Below, piece after piece: positions 53,633 through 64,000 of a stretch of 64,000 bases of DNA (positions are counted from its first letter, which is position 1; each line of letters starts with the position of its first letter). The stretch is taken from the NCBI GenBank assembly GCA_030847615.1, contig JAUMIR010000002.1:111174309-111238308 (forward strand), in the 5' to 3' direction. Under the pieces are notes generated by a model, which did no database searches, was not told the origin of the DNA, and was given only the letters and a program-made list of their open reading frames with translations. The position numbers and the translations under genes are program-made. Source of the stretch: Gambelia wislizenii (taxonomy: Eukaryota; Chordata; Lepidosauria; Squamata; Crotaphytidae).

Positions 53633-54030
53633 CTCGCTCTCTCTTTCTGTCTTTCTTTCACTCTCTCTTTCTGTTTCTCTCTCTCTGTCTCTCTCATTCT
53701 CTCTCTGTCTTTCTTTCACTCTCACTCTCTGTCTCTCTCTCTTTCTTTCTCTTTCTGTCTTTCTTTCTCACTCTTTCTGTCTTTCTTTCACTCTCTTTCT
53801 GCCTTTCTTTCACTCTCTTTCTTTCACTCTCACTTTCTTTCTGTCTTTCTCTCTTTTTCTTTCACTCTTTCTGTCTTTCTCTCTCACTCTCTCTCTTCCT
53901 TTCTGTTGTTCTCTTTCTCTCAGTCTCTCTGTCTCTTTCTGCCTTTCTCTCAGTCTCTGTCTCTCTCTCTTTCTCTTCTGTTTCTCACTCTTTCTCTGGC
54001 TTCTCTCTCTCTCTCTCACTCACTCTCTCA
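53596..54030 (+). repeat. Long CT-rich simple-sequence tract in STIMATE intron 1
   Basis: About 430 bases almost wholly of (TC), (TTTC) and (CTTTCTGT)-type units, starting about 400 bases after the exon 1 donor. The reverse strand is purine-rich and gives spurious Arg/Glu-rich frames. Confidence 0.9.
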
Positions 54031-54435
54031 TGCACACCCCTTCCCGGCACGCCCCAGGCTAGGCCAGGCTTCTCCTGCCTTGCACCCATCCATCAGTCCT
54101 TCCACTCTTCCACCCACTGGCCCGCTGTCTCTGTTTTGCCAGGCTTGCTTGGCTGGGTGCTGTTGTCTCCCTTTTGTCAGCTGCTTCCTTAACTTCCTAG
54201 CCCAGCCTCTTCTCAGCTCCTCTGTAGTTCGAGGAAAGGGTCGGATGTATTTGTAACCCTCTCGCTCTGGTCAGAGAAATTGTGAAGCAATTAAGAGCAT
54301 CTCTGTGTAGTATTAGCCTATATAGGTCTGTGTTGAAATCAGTTTAACAGATGGAGCTTTTACTAAGGCTTCTGTGTATTCAAAGGATCTTGTTGATTTC
54401 CCATATAGGCTCCATAGCATATCCTATTGGATGTG

Positions 54436-54746
54436 GAAATCTCTCTCTGGCTTTTCTTCACAAATGAAGATTCAGGAAGGATGCATCCCGCACTTTCTGC
54501 AAGCGCGCTGATAACTGAAAAGGCCAATCTGAGATAAACATGTCTGGTTGCAGAAAGCACAGCAGAAGGTCTCCTTGGGTGATGTTTCCAGGTTGTGATT
54601 CTTTCTGCATTGTTGTTTCTCTTCAAGACTTGTTCGGCATGAGTTCTCAAATAAGGCTGCAGCATTGTGGATAGTGCGTCTCCATGCCTCCCAATGTGAG
54701 GCCAGGGTGGACCACTGTTGGTGATCAATTTGGCTGAGCCTGAGAT
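54436..54746 (-). mobile_element. LINE family X, C-terminal end, antisense (part 1)
   Basis: On the - strand: LSQIDHQQWSTLASHWEAWR, KNHNLETSPKETFCCAFC and SQIGLFSYQRACRK, a zinc-finger block with His changed to Tyr, then the hairpin/GA tail. It stops at CCTGAGAT where the second part (55758 on) would continue. Confidence 0.7.
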
Positions 54747-55654
54747 AGCATTGAGGCCTTCTCACTCATGACTGCTACAAAGAAAAGGATGGGTATTGGG
54801 CTGTTTTTTTTAACAATTGAAACTGAGGGAAAGAGGGAAAGAGACAGCAGTTTGCCTAAATCAGAGGTGCAAATAAATCTGCAAAAGTTACTAGCACACA
54901 TATACCTATAGTATTCATTTGTGGCTTTAAAGGGAGGTGGAGGAATTAAAAAGATTCTCTGCCTAGTTGCATGAAGGCAATTTTTAGTTACCACAGAAAG
55001 CCAGACAAGTGATTCTTCTAAAAGCCTGGGTTGAAGTCAGCTGATGATTCCACAGCTGTTTTAGAAAATTGAATCCATGTGTCAAAGAGAGAAAGGTTAA
55101 ACTGAGAAAATGTTAGGTAATTTTATAGTGTGTATCTGATCTTTATTTCACCCAGAACCCAGTCTGCTTCCTAACCGGCAAAGGTGTAACTCACTCCTGT
55201 TAGTTAACTTTTGTTTCACCCTAGCTGCCTGATTTTTTCCTAAAGTGTGAAAGTACATTGTTGATATGATAATCTGACCTTTGTTTTTCATCCCGGTCCA
55301 ATATCCTAACGCAGGTCCTGCCACTGAGTCAATTTTGCTGGCAAAATTTTGCAGGCAAAGAAGTTCAATCAGGTTTTATGTTGTCTATCTTCATTTGGGG
55401 TTAGCAAACTAAACTCACCTGGATTCCATGCTGCATCATCTGCCATGAGGACAGAGATGAGGGAGACTTTTCACTCCTGACTCAACTATTGCCTCTGCAG
55501 CATGTCAGATACTACTGCTTAACTGCCAGCTAGAGCAAAACTTAACCTAGAGATTCCCCTGTTTCTTTTATCGGCTGAAGTTCTTTGTGATATACTGATA
55601 AACTCACCCTTAAAAAAATTAACTACCGGTTAATTTTTATCCATCTGTCCATCT
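54747..55654. other. STIMATE intron, no feature recognised
   Basis: Sequence between the two parts of the LINE-X copy. No supported ORF. Confidence 0.4.
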
Positions 55655-55757
55655 ATCCATCTGTCGGGGATGCTTTGATCGTGATTTCCTGCATGGCAGG
55701 GGGTTGGACTGGATGGCCCTCGTGGTCTCTTCCAACTCTGCAATTCTATGATTCTAT
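55655..55757 (+). mobile_element. CR1 3' terminus
   Basis: CTGTCGGGGATGCTTTGATC, GGCAGGGGGTTGGACTGGAT, ending CAATTCTATGATTCTATG. Confidence 0.8.
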
Positions 55758-55948
55758 GTTGTTTCAGGGAGTCCTTGTATCACTTTTTTGGAGCGCCCCT
55801 CTTATGCTGACCCGTGGTGAGTTCACTGTAGAGTACTAGTTTTGGGAGGTGATGGTCCTCCATCCTAGAAACGTGCCCTGCCCAGCGCAGCTGTGTTCTC
55901 AATATCATGGCCTCAATGCTGGTGATCCCTGCTTGCTCAAGGACAGCA
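55758..55948 (-). mobile_element. LINE family X, upstream part, antisense (part 2)
   Basis: On the - strand: ITSIEAMILRTQLRWAGHVS, RMEDHHLPKLVLYSELTTGQ and KRGAPKK. It continues the 54436-54746 segment as judged from the contiguous copy at 32870-33372. Confidence 0.72.
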
Positions 55949-58900
55949 ACATTCATCACATAGGAAATGGTATTATGCAATTACTAACTCTTCACTACTT
56001 TGCCATTGGCTATTCCCTGTTTTTCACAATGCTTTTTAATTCTGTCCTATCAGAGGGTCTCCCTTGGCTGTCATTTTAAAATATTTGTCACTTATTCTAG
56101 CTGGCACATTTGCATCTATATGCTGCCCTTACTTTCTTATTTAACTATGGCTAGCATTATCCAGAGTAAACAACCAAAGATACCATTATGTTCTACAGTA
56201 GTTAAACAAGTTCTTGTGGGATAATAGTTCATTTGTCAGTTTTTACTTTCATCTTATTGGTTATCAAACATGAGTTCTAGTAATGTGTATGAGGGTTGCT
56301 TAAAATCTGTGAAAAGCTTTCTTTAAAAAAATCTGTTTTAGCACTCACTTATCCTACAAGAATAAATATAGCAATTTCTTGTATGAATTGGTAGACTTTG
56401 AGAGAGGTAGTTGTAGTAGTCTGTTTTCTCACTCTTGTGTCATAAGCTGAAACATCTTGATGTGTTTTGGTATTTCAAATGCTGCAAATATAGCAGAATG
56501 GTTCATGTTTATGATCTGGAAAATGCATTCTTGTATATCTTCAGAAAAGAATTACCTAACCCCATGTTTAATTCTCAAGATGAAGAGTTTACTTTCGTGC
56601 GGGTGTGGGGATACCTTGACCTTGTGTGATTTCTTTGTGTGTTTGTTTTATTAGAATCCCAGAATCCACTGAATAGAGTTGGTCACCTAGTGTACTCTAA
56701 GAGCCATACACTGTGTAAAAAAACAGCTTTGTGCTGTATATTTGTTACTGTGGAGTAGTGCTAGAAGGGTATGTTGCTGCATTCATGTTCTGTTTGTGGA
56801 CTGCCCATGGACATCTTGTTGGTCACTCTGTTAACAGAAAGCTGGGCTAGATAAGCTTTTGTTCTAATGTCTTCTAATGTTCCTATGAGTTCTGTAACAC
56901 AAGTGCCTTAATGCAGTTTATACTTATAATTTACAGATGAAAAACACTAAGGCCAAGAGATGACTTACTAGCACTAGGTCAGTCGCAGCAAGTTTCACTT
57001 CCTGTTGCTCTTTGGCAATGCTTACCATTCAGTTTTACTGTCATTTACTACTATTATGAGAAGTCATAAACCCTAGGAGATAGAATTGACATCACCAGGA
57101 AATCTAGCATTAAATCCTGATCTACCTTCTTCCTATCATTACCTTAATGCACAATCATTCCTCTTGACTCTTTTCAGACCTATTGATTATATTAGTCTTT
57201 GCTATCCAAGAATTGCCCTTTATTTTTCCTTTGCAACATACTGTGTTAACCCAGTCTTTTGAAGTGCAGTACTTAAAAGACCCATGTGTTAGCTGCTGAA
57301 CATATGATCAGCAGAAAAAACTGGACGCGTGACTCAAAGGTGCTCAATAGATTTATGAATGGTTTATCAATAAAAAGTCTAACACATTTCAGCTTGTTCA
57401 TGCTCTCAAAGGCCTTCTTCAGGGTTTATATAAAATCATAACAAGAAACAACACATAAATACATAATAAAACAATACATAATTTCACCATGTATGAAAGC
57501 ATTATTACATGTGTATTCTGTTTATGGCCTATTTGAAATTTAACTTCAGAAATTACTGGAATTGAAACTCTCACACCATTTTCTGGACAAAAACAAGAAA
57601 CGTGAAAAAAGGCTAAGTTTTTTTGTAAATGTCAGCAGATAGTCAAGAAGAAGGGGTTGCTAGTTAGTGTTCAAGGACACTTGGATGTAACAGGGAGAAG
57701 GAAAGGGGACCATTGAAGTGCCAGTTGTGGCTTTCCTTTGAGTACTCCATGTTTTGTCTCCAAAAGTCTGCCCATATACCATGGCCATTGAGTAGGCTCA
57801 GTCCTCATTAGCTTGTGGTGCCCCACCCCAAAGTTCCTCCTTTTACTATTTCTTTTCCTCAAGAACTTGTACTTTTACAAGCTTGGGATTCGTATGACCT
57901 TCCTGATACCTCCTGTATGTAGACAGCACTATTTCCCACCCCTGTAGATGGTCCTGCCCTTTTTTTATAAGCAATGAGTGGTTACGTCTGTTTTTTAAAA
58001 GGCTATCCCCCTGCCAAGAAAAAAGGTATCAAAGCCTCCTTAAGTTGTAGAATTGTTCCCCAGAGTATATACATTCTCAGTGTGGTGTTGAATCTTTTTT
58101 CTTCTTTCCTCCCTTGCTTTTTAAAAAAACAATATCAAGCTCTTCTGGTGCTTATACTGCACAGTTCCTACTCCTTCTCTAGAGCATAAATGGGACTCTG
58201 TTCTGGTCAGAAAATTGGGATTACTAATAACGATTTTTGCTATTTCACAGACCTTGCAGTTGCCCTGAGTCTGCCTATTCTTCCTTCTTATATATAACTT
58301 TGCCTATAGAGATAATAGTACTCACAGAACTGAGTTGGTATTAGAACAGAATTAGATTTCTAACTACCAAGGTTCAATTATGCAAATAATGTTCCTTTTT
58401 GGAATTCTATTAAACTTCCTGCTTTTAGCATTATAAGAAATTTAATATAGTAAAACTCCTTGTGGGGTATTTACTATAATTAGAAAATGTAATACTTCCG
58501 TGATTTCACAGTGAAGCAGTAATGGAATTTATTGATACCAAGCTTTGTGAATGTAGTACAAGTTAGCATTTTTAAAATGCAGTACAAAATACTGCAGTTG
58601 TTTCTACTAATTTACTGTTGGGTAGATAATCTTTTTTAATACACGACTGCACTATTTCTTCTACTTTGTTCAAATGATCTAGTTTTGAAAGGCTTTTAAA
58701 ATGTCATTTGAGGACCATGGACAGTTCTTACAATGCAAACCAAGAGTATTTCCCACCCTGTACTTAGAGTTGACCCAGTTAAACACAGACAAAGAAAGTG
58801 CCCTGGCTTATGGAAAGATTGATAAAGGAACATGGGGGAAGATAGTTACAGTGTTGGCTGTGTTGTTGTTGTTTTTTAACTGTTTCCACTGTCCACTATC

Positions 58901-59519
58901 CAGCAGGGTGCTTTCATGGACTAGTATTATCCTCATATTTTGTGGGGAAATAAGGCTTATAGTAAAGTGGCATGCTTTGAGCTTACCTCATGGCTAAAAT
59001 GAGTCTTGAAGCAGGAATATCATGGCTCACACTGTTAACCACTGCCACAATTCCCAATTAGAGGTAATAGTTCTGTAAAGTGTAAACCATCTTTTCTCCA
59101 ACAACAGATTAAAGTACAGCTCCCATGATCCTTTATCATTGGCTGTGCTGGCTTGGGACAATGGAAATCACAGTTCATCACATCTGGAGGGTGTCAGATA
59201 AGGAAAGGCTGGTGTATAGCATGGCTGGGGAGTTCTTGGACTACAACTCCTATTATGTCTCATAGCTGTGCTGGGTTTATGAATGTTGCAGTTCCAAGAA
59301 CAGTTGGAGCAGGTTATGCCTTCCTTAACCCAATTTACAGGATGCAGCAACTTATTTTTCAGAAAGCATCAGTTAAGCCTGAAATGTAAACACTATGTAA
59401 ATGTGCATGTTATTTTAGCATGTGGGGTGCAGACACACAAGTCAGGGTTCAGCAGCAGACTATTTTTACTGACTGGGCTGTCTTAGCACACATCACACAC
59501 ACAGTCATTGGAACCATAG
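55949..59519. other. STIMATE intron, mostly unique with faint repeats
   Basis: 56790-56890 (AGAAAGCTGGGCTAGATAAG, ending TTCTAATGTTCCTATG) looks like an old CR1-like 3' end. 59095-59300 has CAGCTCCCATGATCCTTTAT and GGACTACAACTCC, remnants of hAT-type MITEs. No STIMATE exon recognised. Confidence 0.4.
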
Positions 59520-59738
59520 AACCCTGGTGGCGCAGTGGTTAAATGCTGGTACTGCAGCCACAAGGTCGTGAGTTCGATCCGACAGGACTCCAAGGTTGAC
59601 TCAGCCTTTCATCCTTCTGTAGGTTGGTAAAATGAGTACCCAGCTTGTTGGGGTATTAGCTAACACATTGTAAACTGCTGAGGGAGTGCTTTGCACTGAT
59701 AAGTGGTATAGAAATATAAATGCTATTGCTATGTGCCC
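59520..59738 (+). mobile_element. tRNA-derived SINE
   Basis: CCCTGGTGGCGCAGTGGTTA (A box), GTGAGTTCGATCCGACAG (B box), GGTTGACTCAGCCTTTCATC, GTTGGTAAAATGAGTACCCA, ending AAATATAAATGCTATTGCTA. Same head family as 45993-46275. Confidence 0.82.
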
Positions 59739-59869
59739 TATGACGCATGTTCTGTGACTGATGATATCATCTGGGTCCCCTGAATCTTACATGTAGGGGT
59801 GGCATGACAAGAAGCTGCCAAATTCCAGCAGGGTTGCACCCCATAAGGCCAACAAATTCCAGCTGTATT

Positions 59870-61759
59870 AAGAGCCATTTCAACCAACAAGATTAAATAT
59901 TTAGGTATTGAATTAACAGCAAATAATAATCAACTATTTCAAAATAACTATATCAAGACCTGGAAAAATATAAAAGAGAATCTGAATAAATGGAGTAGAA
60001 TTAATTTATCTCTGTTGGGCAGAATTGCTGTAGTTAAGATGAGTGTTTTGCCCAAGATGATATTTCTCTTTCAGATGATTCCAATACTTAATAAAGTGAC
60101 GTGGTTGGACCAATGTAAAAAAGATATTTCAAAGTATGTCTGGGGGAGGGTGTTAAAACCAAGGATTAAATACAAACTTATGACAGATAGTAAAGAGAAA
60201 AGAGGATTAGGCCTACCAGACCTCAAACACTACTATGAAGTTACATGCTTGGCATGAATAAGTCTATGGATACTTCTAGATGACTCTAAACTACTATCAC
60301 TAGAAGGGCACGACCTATACTTCGGTTGGCATTCCTTCATATGGTATGGTAAGGTTAGCGCACAAAAATCATTTAACAACTATATAGTTAGGAGAGGTCT
60401 TTTTAAGATTTGGAATAAATATAGAAAAATCCTCTACCTTAAAACACCCCCATGGATATCGTCCATAGAAGCCCTGTCTTTAAAGGGTTTGAGAAAGCAA
60501 GAGGAATGGATAACTAACGCAGATCTAATAAAACAAAATAATGATCGTATTCAACTAAAAGACAGACAGGAATTAATAAAGGGAGGGATGTGATATACAA
60601 TGGTTCCCTTATATGCAATTAAAGGAAAGATTCAAAGCAGATGAGAAATCAGGAGGGTTCGATATGGAAAAAGGAGATCTGGAAAAGTACTTACGCAAAG
60701 GGGAGAAAAATCTGATTGGCAATATATATAAGATGCTTTTAAAACTTAATTTAGAAGAGGAAACAATAAAAGAGTGTATGATAAAATGGTCCAAAGATCT
60801 TGAGAAAAATATTACATTGACAGAATGGGGAAAATTATGGTGAAATTACCAAATCTATACCCGATGTACAAATTTAAAGGAGGATTTCCTGAACATGATG
60901 CACCGCTGGTATCTAACCCAAGTTAGACTTGCAAAAATGTATAAGAATAAGGATAATGTTTGCTGGAAATGCAGAAAAGCAATAGGAAACTTTTTACTTA
61001 TGTGGTGGCTTTGTCCTATAGTGAAAAAATTCTGGGTCATGATAAGGTCATTGATCCAAAATATATTACAGAATAAGACTGATTTAAAACCAGAATTTTT
61101 CTTTTAGGAATTTCTCCTTTTGAAAGGAATTCAGGAAAAGAAATAGAGAAAGAATATTGGTTTATGATAACTGCAGCAAGAATACTTCTCGCTAAATATT
61201 GGAGATCTGATGAGGTGCCAAAAAAAGATGAATGGATAGAGAAAATAATAGAACTAGCAGAGATGGAAAAACTTACACATAAATTGCAGGGTAAACCAAG
61301 CAAAAAGTTTGTAAAAGACTGGGAATTACTATGGAAATATTTATACAACAACTATGCGGAAAAGATGACTTTTGGATTTAAATATTAAAAATTCATTTAG
61401 ATTATTCATATGAACTATGCTGCACGGTGATTGGGGAAAAAACTAAATGGTGGAAGAAGGAAATGAGGAAGAGTTGACTTCTTTGTAAGTTAAGACATTG
61501 AAGTTTATTGGAGGCGTGTTAGAAGCTGAGACCTTGATTCATGGGAAGAACCTATGTATAAACAGGATGAATTGAAGTGTTTGTATAAATGAAGGAGGGA
61601 GGGAATATGGGAGAGACAGAAAAACTATAGATATTTTGTAAATATGTGCTCTGAAAGTTATGCAGTATGATTTATTATATTTATGAGCAATGGACAATGG
61701 ATGTTGTATATAATTATAGTAATAAAAATATATATTTTTTTAAAAAAGAGCCATTTCAA
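59870..61759 (+). mobile_element. L1 LINE, 5'-truncated, with 14-bp TSD
   Basis: Insertion 59884-61745 is flanked by AAGAGCCATTTCAA at 59870-59883 and 61746-61759. It encodes the ORF2 C-terminal region in broken frames: KYLGIELTANNNQLF near 59900, LLGRIAVVKMSVLPKMIFLF, ISKYVWGRVLKPRIKYKL, EKRGLGLPDLKHYY, then MHRWYLTQVRLAKMY and CWKCRKAIGNFLLMWWLCP (terminal Cys motif, His lost) near 60960-61015, and a tail to about 61390. An AT-rich 3' UTR follows and ends in an A/T-rich run. Confidence 0.88.
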
Positions 61760-62030
61760 GGAAGCTTGGTCACCAGACCATTTCTTGGAGACACACTGAA
61801 GACTTTGTGAACTATGAGCATCTTTTTTCCACCTCAGCTAGTTATTGGAAGTATCGGAGAACATTATGAACTTGTGACAGCATTTTCATGTTTCTCTTTC
61901 TATCCTCATCCTTTCCCCCCTTTTGTATGTAGTCCCTTTAGATTGTAAGTATGATGGCAAGAGGTGTCTTGATTGTTTTGGCCTGAAAGCTATTCAGACA
62001 GTCTTTCTGACCAAAAAGTGTGGTGTATAT
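61760..62030. other. STIMATE intron, no feature recognised
   Basis: Short unique stretch. Confidence 0.4.
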
Positions 62031-62451
62031 GCTTTAGAGCAGTGAGTCTTAACCTTTTCTTTACCAGGGACCCCCTTTAAATTTCTTTTGTTGCCACGGA
62101 GCCCCAAGGTTTAACTCAAGATTTAAAACCATAATAATAATAATAATAACAACAATAATAATACCTGATAATAATAATAATAAAATTACACCATCCATGA
62201 AACCTTCCCTCAGAGGCACTGGATGGGGAGGGAAGACTTTTCTCCTGCTTCTTCCTGCAAGTTTGTGGCTGGAGTGCATTGAATGTGTGCAGGGCAAGCC
62301 AGCCAGCCTTTGCCTTGGCTCCTGTCACATTGCTGCTCCACTGCAGGGAGGATGTGGGCCAAGCACCTTTCAAGCCTTTGTGGACCTCCTGTGAGGACAT
62401 TGCAGACTCCTGGGATTCCCCAGACCCCAGGTTAAGAACAATTGCTTTAGA
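62031..62451. mobile_element. Non-autonomous hAT-like element with 8-bp TSD
   Basis: Element 62039-62443 with inverted ends GCAGTGAGTCTTAACC and, inverted, AATTGTTCTTAACC. Flanked by GCTTTAGA at 62031-62038 and 62444-62451. Contains an (AAT)n stretch at about 62129-62183. No transposase. Confidence 0.85.
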
Positions 62452-63160
62452 CAAACAGTTTTAAAAATCTAACATAAACAGGACTAGCAAGAAAATACTG
62501 CAGTGTATCCTCAGTTCCCAAAATTTCTGTTATTGTTGAAGACTCCAGCCAGTTAAAACAGGAACTTGGTTCTGTCCTCACAGGAGAAAATGAAGTTTCA
62601 TGAGAGGGGAGGGGGTGAAGGGAAGCAGTACTTCCTTTCTGCTACTATGCTATACAGCTACGAAAGACCTCCATTCTAGAGCGTGAGCACTTTAGTACTA
62701 TATGGCAGGTATCAGCAGAAGATAGATTGGGAGCTACTGGTAGATCTCTGGATGACTTGGAGTAGCAGAAATTTCTGGCTCCCATCTCTTTAGTAGGAGC
62801 AAGGACAAAAAGCTTCACATATACACCACTTCTCAAATTAGGCTGCTGTAATCAAGAAAACATGGGAGAAATAAGAGCATGTTGTCTGGAATGATCTGAA
62901 TGTGAGCTCCTGTACTGGTACTGCTAACAAATTCCACAGTTGAGTGTGTACTCAGAGGCATCTTTGTTGCTAAGTTCCATGTCTGTCCAAGCCACAGGCA
63001 TTTGTACATTGTGAAGAATAAAGTCAATTTTGTCAGCCCAAAATTTGCCTGTCTCTGTGTTTCCAGGACTGTGTGGGATAGTCTAGAGAATGGAAAATGG
63101 AAAGGTATCCTCTTCCTTGTTCTTCTGAAATATTCCTGCATAGAATAGGTGGGCTGTTGT
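62452..63160. other. STIMATE intron, no feature recognised
   Basis: No supported ORF or repeat. Confidence 0.4.
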
Positions 63161-63375
63161 TGTTGCTGTTAGTATTGTTATTATTATTACCACCATTATG
63201 TCTTTTCCCTATAGTGGGACCCAAGGCAGCTCACAGCATTTAAAACAACAATAGCTAAAAAAAATAGTACAATTAAAAATAATTAAAAAGAGATTAAACC
63301 ACTTATATAATTAAAATTTCACATAAATAATAAAACATTTTTAAAACTTCATAAAAATTAAAATAGATCTTAAAA
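63161..63375. repeat. Interspersed repeat (family of 46498-47225 / 52060)
   Basis: GTGGGACCCAAGGCAGCTCA and GATTAAACCACTTATATAAT / ATAAAACATTTTTAAAACTT match the other copies. A (TTA)n run lies at the start. Confidence 0.6.
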
Positions 63376-63383
63376 ACAAAAAC

Positions 63384-63475
63384 TATGGCCCTCTGAATGT
63401 TGTAGGATTGCAACTCCCATAATCTCTCACCATTGGCCATGCTGGTTAGGACTGTTGGGAGCTGTAGCCAAAAAA
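63384..63475. mobile_element. hAT-type MITE fragment
   Basis: ATGGCCCTCTGAATGTTGTA, CCATTGGCCATGCTGG and GTTGGGAGCTGTAGCC resemble 6920-7053. Confidence 0.55.
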
Positions 63476-63502
63476 AACTCGAAGAACCACAATCACCATT
63501 TT

Positions 63503-63772
63503 TTAAATTTATTTATTTATACCCCACTCTTCAGCCACAAGGCTATCAGAGTGGCTTACAAAAAGTTTTAAGCAATAGCAATTTACACATCTACACTGTG
63601 TTAAGCAGTTTCCCGTTGTGTTAGCTAATTGCCCCCATAAGCTGGGTACTCATTTTACCAACCTACAAAAGGATGGAAGGCTGAGTGATCCTTAGAGCCC
63701 TCTGGAATCGAACTTGCAATGAGGTGACTTGCAGTACTGGCATTTAACCACTGCACCACCAACTATATGGGA
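63503..63772 (-). mobile_element. tRNA-derived SINE with L2-like tail, antisense
   Basis: The reverse complement carries TGGTGCAGTGGTTAAATGCC, AAGTTCGATTCCAGAG, a GGTTGGTAAAATGAGTACCC-type body and a tail GAAGAGTGGGGTATAAATAA. Same family as 45993-46275. Confidence 0.8.
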
Positions 63773-64000
63773 ATTTTTGTAACCTCAGGCCATATATCTT
63801 CCAATCCTAATCCTCCCTGTTATTAGAAGTTTAAGTAGCCTAGTTTCCTCTGTCCTCTATTTCCCTTTTCTACTTCTCAGTGGACGTCCTAATACTGTAT
63901 TCTGGTACGAGCTATGACTTTAATTGATAGACTTGCCCATGTGCTTATATCTTAATGTGAACTACCTGCAAAACTAGTCTGGAAAAGTGTGTTAATAAAC
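63773..64000. other. STIMATE intron, no feature recognised
   Basis: Nothing identified to the window end. Confidence 0.4.

Larger units (their letters stand above)
53192..64000 (+). other. STIMATE: STIMATE intron 1 (start; continues past window)
   Basis: It begins with GTGAGT. It holds a CT-rich tract, LINE fragments, an L1, SINEs and hAT elements listed separately. No sequence resembling the KRFREP-type exon 2 was recognised, so the intron is at least 10.8 kb. Confidence 0.8.

Noticed and set aside
52825..53697. 290-codon antisense ORF over STIMATE exon 1
   Set aside because: A low-complexity frame caused by CpG-island composition and the antisense of the CT tract (Arg/Glu runs); no domain, and it overlaps a well supported exon on the other strand.
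53810..54019. Arg/Glu-rich antisense ORF
   Set aside because: Direct translation of the simple CT repeat.
1..64000. CRISPR array, operons, bacterial promoters or ribosome binding sites
   Set aside because: The window is vertebrate nuclear DNA; tandem repeats seen are minisatellites and microsatellites without regular unique spacers.

Overview
The window looks like nuclear DNA from a squamate reptile, most likely a lizard. It is moderately AT-rich and has split vertebrate genes. The repeat mix is typical of squamates: CR1, L2, BovB/RTE and L1 LINEs, tRNA- and 5S-headed SINEs, DIRS retrotransposons, Tc1/mariner, Tigger-like and hAT-like DNA elements. The species cannot be read from the sequence. 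Gene order (SFMBT1 then STIMATE, same strand) matches the conserved tetrapod neighbourhood.

Region 1 (1-20.2 kb) holds the 3' part of SFMBT1 on the + strand. Seven coding exons lie at 2222-2361, 4069-4178, 6618-6793, 10051-10229, 11954-12199, 15210-15338 and 15585-15725. All have GT/AG borders and the reading frame stays open through every junction. They encode the SLED (DUF3588) domain, a basic nuclear-localisation stretch, an acidic/serine-rich linker and the C-terminal SAM domain. An AT-rich 3' UTR of about 4.5 kb follows, probably ending at an ATTAAA signal near 20.2 kb. The introns carry a fold-back repeat, SINEs, an antisense L2, a CR1 fragment and a Tc1/mariner element. The Tc1 element makes up almost all of one intron.

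Region 2 (20.2-52.6 kb) is intergenic and packed with mobile elements. A DIRS-type tyrosine-recombinase retrotransposon (about 22.0-27.9 kb) retains inverted termini, an internal complementary region, gag, RT/RNase H, a Dam-methyltransferase-like domain and a recombinase, all with frame damage. A second DIRS copy (36.0-39.3 kb) keeps gag and both termini but has lost nearly all of pol. A third gag relic follows (about 39.3-42.3 kb). Several nested insertions can be ordered in time: L2 in L2, CR1 in a Tigger-like MITE, CR1 in the DIRS relic, and a MITE in another repeat. No host gene was recognised here.

Region 3 (52.6-64 kb) starts with a CpG-rich promoter and the first coding exon of STIMATE (TMEM110) at 52984-53191. 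The rest is its intron 1, containing a long polypyrimidine tract, pieces of a LINE with a (GA)n tail, an L1 with 14-bp target-site duplications, SINEs and a hAT-like element with 8-bp duplications. Exon 2 of STIMATE was not found.

The two host genes are functionally unrelated: SFMBT1 is a chromatin corepressor and STIMATE an ER calcium-entry regulator. The most unusual material is in the mobile elements, chiefly the DIRS group, a LINE family with a C-terminal zinc-finger motif, GC-rich minisatellite/palindrome repeats, and the Tc1 insertion beside an SFMBT1 splice donor.
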